Part shown: one piece after another, positions 7,594 through 9,880 of the stretch | Layout: each line of letters begins with the position of its first letter | How positions within the stretch are numbered: position 1 is the first letter of the stretch | The notes under the pieces: generated by a model | Databases searched by the model: none | The model's input: only the letters and a program-made list of their open reading frames with translations | What the model was told of the DNA's origin: nothing | Program-made: the position numbers and the translations under genes | NCBI GenBank assembly: GCA_029858925.1 | Contig: JAOUEB010000021.1 | Coordinates: forward strand, 1 to 9,880 | Source of the DNA: Nitrospira sp. | GTDB lineage: Bacteria; Nitrospirota; Nitrospiria; Nitrospirales; Nitrospiraceae | DNA: 9,880 nucleotides | Reading direction: 5' to 3'

Positions 7594-7613
7594 GACATGC
7601 GAGAGGGCATGTC
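7594..7613 (+). promoter_or_regulatory. Perfect hairpin upstream of the rpsD ribosome binding site
   Basis: GACATGC (7594-7600) pairs perfectly with GCATGTC (7607-7613) around a 6-base GAGAGG loop. Two further G-U wobbles can extend the stem (7592-7593 with 7614-7615). It ends 10 bases before the GGAGG that serves rpsD. Each arm contains an ATG in frame with rpsD, but neither looks like the true start. S4 is a known repressor of its own mRNA in both E. coli and Bacillus, so the position is suggestive. There is no direct evidence that S4 binds here. Confidence 0.4.
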
Positions 7614-7623
7614 TGCGGCAACT

Positions 7624-7628
7624 GGAGG
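7624..7628 (+). promoter_or_regulatory. Ribosome binding site deciding the rpsD start
   Basis: GGAGG lies 7 bases before the GTG at 7636. It favours that GTG over the in-frame ATGs at 7597 and 7609, which have no comparable site and lie inside a hairpin. Confidence 0.8.
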
Positions 7629-7635
7629 TAGAGAA

Positions 7636-8262
7636 GTGGCAAAGTATCGCGGTCCCGTCTGTCGGCTCTGTCGGCGAGAAGGTGAGAAACTATTTCTCAA
7701 AGGTTCGCGTTGCATGACGGAAAAGTGCGCCATTGAGCGGCGGAGCTATCCTCCAGGCCAGCATGGACAGGGGCGTCAACGGACCTCCGACTACAGCCTG
7801 CAGCTTCGCGAAAAACAGAAACTGCGAAGAATCTACGGCCTTCAAGAACGGCAATTCCGCGGAGTGTTCGAGCGGGCAGAGCGGCAAACCGGTGTCACCG
7901 GCGAAGCGTTGCTGCGGTTGCTCGAATGCCGTCTCGATAATGTCGCGTATCGATTGGGATTTGGTATGTCGCGCAAACAGGCCAGGCAGATCGTGAGCCA
8001 TGGCCATCTCCTGATGAATGGGAAGAAGATCACCGTCGCAGGCGCGCAGGTGAAGGCGGGAGACGTGATCGAAGTTCGTGAGCGAAGCAGGAACCTGGCC
8101 ACGATTCAGGGGGCCTTGGAGGCCGTTGACAGTCGTGGGATTCCGGACTGGCTTGAGCTTGATAGGGGTGCGCTCAAAGGGATCGTGCGCGCGTTGCCGG
8201 CGAAGGAACACATCCCATTGCCGGTCAATGAACAGATGGTTGTGGAATTGTATTCACGATAG
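7636..8262 (+). CDS. rpsD: 30S ribosomal protein S4, zinc-binding form
   Basis: S4 starts assembly of the 16S rRNA 5' domain, affects decoding accuracy together with S5, and in several bacteria represses its own mRNA. With the GTG start at 7636 the product is 208 residues and begins MAKYRGPVCRLCRREG, as expected for the family. C9, C12, C26 and C31 form the zinc knuckle of the C+ form. The S4 RNA-binding domain (about 97-160) contains RLDNVAYRLGFGMSRKQARQIVSHGHLLMNGKK. It ends NEQMVVELYSR, close to the usual ending. Upstream in-frame ATGs at 7597 and 7609 would add up to 13 residues with no family support. Here rpsD lies between rpsK and rpoA, its usual alpha-operon place. Confidence 0.97.
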   Translation: MAKYRGPVCRLCRREGEKLFLKGSRCMTEKCAIERRSYPPGQHGQGRQRTSDYSLQLREKQKLRRIYGLQERQFRGVFERAERQTGVTGEALLRLLECRLDNVAYRLGFGMSRKQARQIVSHGHLLMNGKKITVAGAQVKAGDVIEVRERSRNLATIQGALEAVDSRGIPDWLELDRGALKGIVRALPAKEHIPLPVNEQMVVELYSR

Positions 8263-8289
8263 CCGTTGGATCCAGGGGTGGCGTTGTTG

Positions 8290-8309
8290 TGCGGGACGTA
8301 TGGTCCGCA
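8290..8309 (+). other. Hairpin in the rpsD-rpoA gap
   Basis: TGCGGGAC (8290-8297) pairs with GTCCGCA (8303-8309). This gives 7 base pairs with one bulged G and a GTATG loop. It sits in the 85-base gap, 38 bases before the rpoA start. No T-run follows, so it is unlikely to end transcription. It could be a processing or stability element that sets the level of alpha relative to the ribosomal proteins; that is speculation. Confidence 0.3.
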
Positions 8310-8347
8310 GCTGAGTTACGTACACGCTGGTACATAGAGGGGGAGTC

Positions 8348-9349
8348 ATGATCAAGGCGATGAAAGACTTTCAGGTCCCGATGCGGGTGGAAGTCGATAA
8401 AGATGCGCATTCCCCGACATTCGGTCGATTCACCACGGAGGCATTCGAGCGGGGCTTCGGTACCACGATTGGAAACGCCCTCCGACGCGTATTGCTGTCG
8501 TCCCTGACGGGAGCTGCGGTCACCACGGTGAAGATTGAAGGGGTTGTACACGAGTTTTCAACGATTTCGGGTGTCACGGAAGATGTGACGGCAATCATCC
8601 TGAACATCAAGAGTCTGCGGTTGGCGCTCCATACCGACAAGCCCAAGACGATTCGGTTGAAGAAAAAGGGGCCCGGAGAAGCCAAAGGATCTGACATCAT
8701 TCATGACGGAGACGTCACCATTTTGACTCCTGATTTGCACATTGCAATGCTGGATAAAGATGCGACTCTGGACATCGAAATGACGGTTAAGCACGGCCGC
8801 GGCTACGTTCCGGCGGAGCGCAACAAGGAAGAAGGTTTGCCGATCGGTGTAATTGCTATCGATTCGATCTTTTCTCCGATTAAGCGGGTAAATTTTCAAG
8901 TTGAAAATGCTCGAGTTGGACGGATGACAGACTACGACAAACTGACGATTGAGATTTGGACTGATGCGACCATCAGTCCACGTGATGCTTTGTCCACGGC
9001 GGCCGGTATTTTGCGCGAGCATCTGGATATCTTCATCAATCCGGAGGAGCGGGGCGAGGGGAAAAGCGAGGCGGGATACGAGGAGTCACAGCGGGAGGTG
9101 AACAAAAATCTTTCCCGCAGCGTGAACGAGTTGGAATTATCCGTCCGTGCCGCGAATTGCTTGAAAAATGCCAATATCAAGACCATCGCGGATTTAGTGC
9201 AGAAGTCGGAAGGAGAGATGCTGAGGACAAAGAATTTCGGGAAAAAGTCTCTCAACGAAATCAAGGAGATCTTGTCCGAAATGGGGCTCTCGTTGGGCAC
9301 TAAGGTGGACATGCCACCGGCTCATATTGAGAGTCCGAAGTCAGAGTAA
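8348..9349 (+). CDS. rpoA: DNA-directed RNA polymerase alpha subunit
   Basis: The alpha dimer is the scaffold on which beta and beta-prime assemble, and its C-terminal domain contacts UP elements and activators. The product is 333 residues, about the usual length. The N-terminal domain (1 to about 235) includes GFGTTIGNALRRVLLSSLTGAAVT (36-59) and the dimer/assembly regions up to LREHLDIFIN. A charged linker (about 232-254) follows. The C-terminal domain (about 257-318) contains R267, N270, C271, L272, K273 and G298-K300-S301, matching the DNA-contact residues of E. coli alpha. The ATG at 8348 follows an AGAGGGGGAG tract; a second in-frame ATG at 8360 is too far from it. Confidence 0.99.
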   Translation: MIKAMKDFQVPMRVEVDKDAHSPTFGRFTTEAFERGFGTTIGNALRRVLLSSLTGAAVTTVKIEGVVHEFSTISGVTEDVTAIILNIKSLRLALHTDKPKTIRLKKKGPGEAKGSDIIHDGDVTILTPDLHIAMLDKDATLDIEMTVKHGRGYVPAERNKEEGLPIGVIAIDSIFSPIKRVNFQVENARVGRMTDYDKLTIEIWTDATISPRDALSTAAGILREHLDIFINPEERGEGKSEAGYEESQREVNKNLSRSVNELELSVRAANCLKNANIKTIADLVQKSEGEMLRTKNFGKKSLNEIKEILSEMGLSLGTKVDMPPAHIESPKSE

Positions 9350-9370
9350 TTTTAGGCCAAGGGGAACGCC

Positions 9371-9802
9371 GTGCGACATAGGAAAAAAGGGCGACAGCTC
9401 GGAAGGCAAACAAAACATCGGTGGGCGTTGTTCCGCAATCTTGTCACGTCGTTACTTGATCACGAGCGGATCGAAACGACGGAAGCGAAAGCTAAAGAGA
9501 TACGCGGCTTCACCGATCGCATGATTACGCTGGGGAAGGAAGGGACGCTCCCGGCTCGACGGCATGCGCTCAGTTTTTTGCGGAGCAAGGATGTCGTCTC
9601 CAAGTTATTCGCCGACGTGGCGGGGCGATTCAAGGATCGTCCAGGTGGCTATACCAGAATAGTGAAAACTCGCCGGCGCATTGGGGATGGCGCGGAAATG
9701 GTCGCCATTGAATTGGTTTCGCGCGCCGCAACGACGGCAACGAAGAAATCGGCAAACACCCCTGCGCAGCCGTCGTCCGGTGAGGATGAAAAGCCCGCAT
9801 AG
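9371..9802 (+). CDS. rplQ: 50S ribosomal protein L17
   Basis: L17 lies near the peptide exit tunnel of the large subunit. The product is 143 residues. The core begins [45 protein letters not shown] and ends [15 protein letters not shown] at about residue 116. After that comes a 27-residue tail rich in Ala, Thr, Ser, Pro and Glu that looks disordered. The start is GTG, with AAGGGGA (9359-9365) 5 bases upstream. It follows rpoA by 21 bases and is the usual last gene of the alpha operon. Confidence 0.98.
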   Translation: MRHRKKGRQLGRQTKHRWALFRNLVTSLLDHERIETTEAKAKEIRGFTDRMITLGKEGTLPARRHALSFLRSKDVVSKLFADVAGRFKDRPGGYTRIVKTRRRIGDGAEMVAIELVSRAATTATKKSANTPAQPSSGEDEKPA

Positions 9803-9841
9803 GCCACGGTTTCGGCTCGCTCCATTGTTCGAAAGTTTTGG

Positions 9842-9875
9842 AATGCCCTCCATGTGGAAACACATGGAGGGCATT
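9842..9875 (+). terminator. Strong hairpin, likely transcription terminator of the operon
   Basis: AATGCCCTCCATGTG (9842-9856) pairs perfectly with CACATGGAGGGCATT (9861-9875). This gives 15 uninterrupted base pairs closed by a GAAA loop, a stable GNRA tetraloop. It begins 40 bases after the rplQ stop, where a terminator is expected. Only five bases follow before the window ends (GTGCT), so the T-run of a classical intrinsic terminator cannot be confirmed. It could instead protect the 3' end of the mRNA. Confidence 0.65.
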
Positions 9876-9880
9876 GTGCT

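Noticed and set aside
8126..8154. A TTGACA sequence inside rpsD that could be the -35 box of a promoter for rpoA
   Set aside because: No acceptable -10 box occurs at 16-18 bases (the bases there read like TGGCTT), so a promoter cannot be supported.
7690..8211. A 173-codon open frame on the minus strand inside rpsD
   Set aside because: It lies fully within a clear S4 gene, has no family resemblance and no convincing ribosome binding site; it is a shadow frame.
1..9880. Search for an undescribed system, mobile element, CRISPR array or inserted accessory gene
   Set aside because: Every coding stretch is a standard spc/alpha operon gene in the usual order, no gap exceeds 92 bases, and no repeats or integration marks are visible.

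Overview
This window is an uninterrupted, all-plus-strand run of 18 genes. It is the downstream part of the spc ribosomal-protein operon fused to the alpha operon. In order it reads rplE, rpsN (zinc type), rpsH, rplF, rplR, rpsE, rpmD, rplO, secY, adk, map, infA, rpmJ, rpsM, rpsK, rpsD, rpoA, rplQ. No mobile element, CRISPR array, tRNA, rRNA or accessory gene is visible. The longest gap between genes is 92 bases. I see no previously undescribed system here. The points worth a second look concern RNA structures in the gaps, start sites and protein tails.

Organism: a bacterium of moderate G+C (mid-50s percent by eye). The placement of adk and map between secY and infA, and the presence of rpsD upstream of rpoA, argue against enterobacteria, where adk and map lie elsewhere. 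That layout is shared by many phyla, including Firmicutes, Nitrospirota and several deltaproteobacterial lineages. The overall look of the proteins makes me favour a Nitrospira-like member of Nitrospirota, but this is a low-confidence guess from memory and not something the sequence proves.

Layout: positions 1-2361 hold rplE to rplR, separated by short gaps, with small hairpins on each side of rpsN. Positions 2362-6271 form a tightly coupled block (rpsE, rpmD, rplO, secY, adk, map), with four overlapping junctions and one 6-base gap. infA and rpmJ follow at 6298-6649. The alpha part runs from 6742 to 9802 (rpsM, rpsK, rpsD, rpoA, rplQ); its gaps are longer (21-92 bases) and several can fold into hairpins. 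A perfect 15-bp hairpin with a GAAA loop at 9842-9875 probably ends the operon.

Function: the locus makes 13 ribosomal proteins, the SecYEG channel core, adenylate kinase, the enzyme that removes the N-terminal methionine, initiation factor IF-1 and the RNA polymerase alpha subunit. It therefore links ribosome assembly, translation initiation, protein maturation and export, nucleotide balance and transcription in one transcription unit. Six of the 18 genes appear to start with GTG. S14, S4, L36 and adenylate kinase are all in their cysteine-rich, zinc-binding forms.
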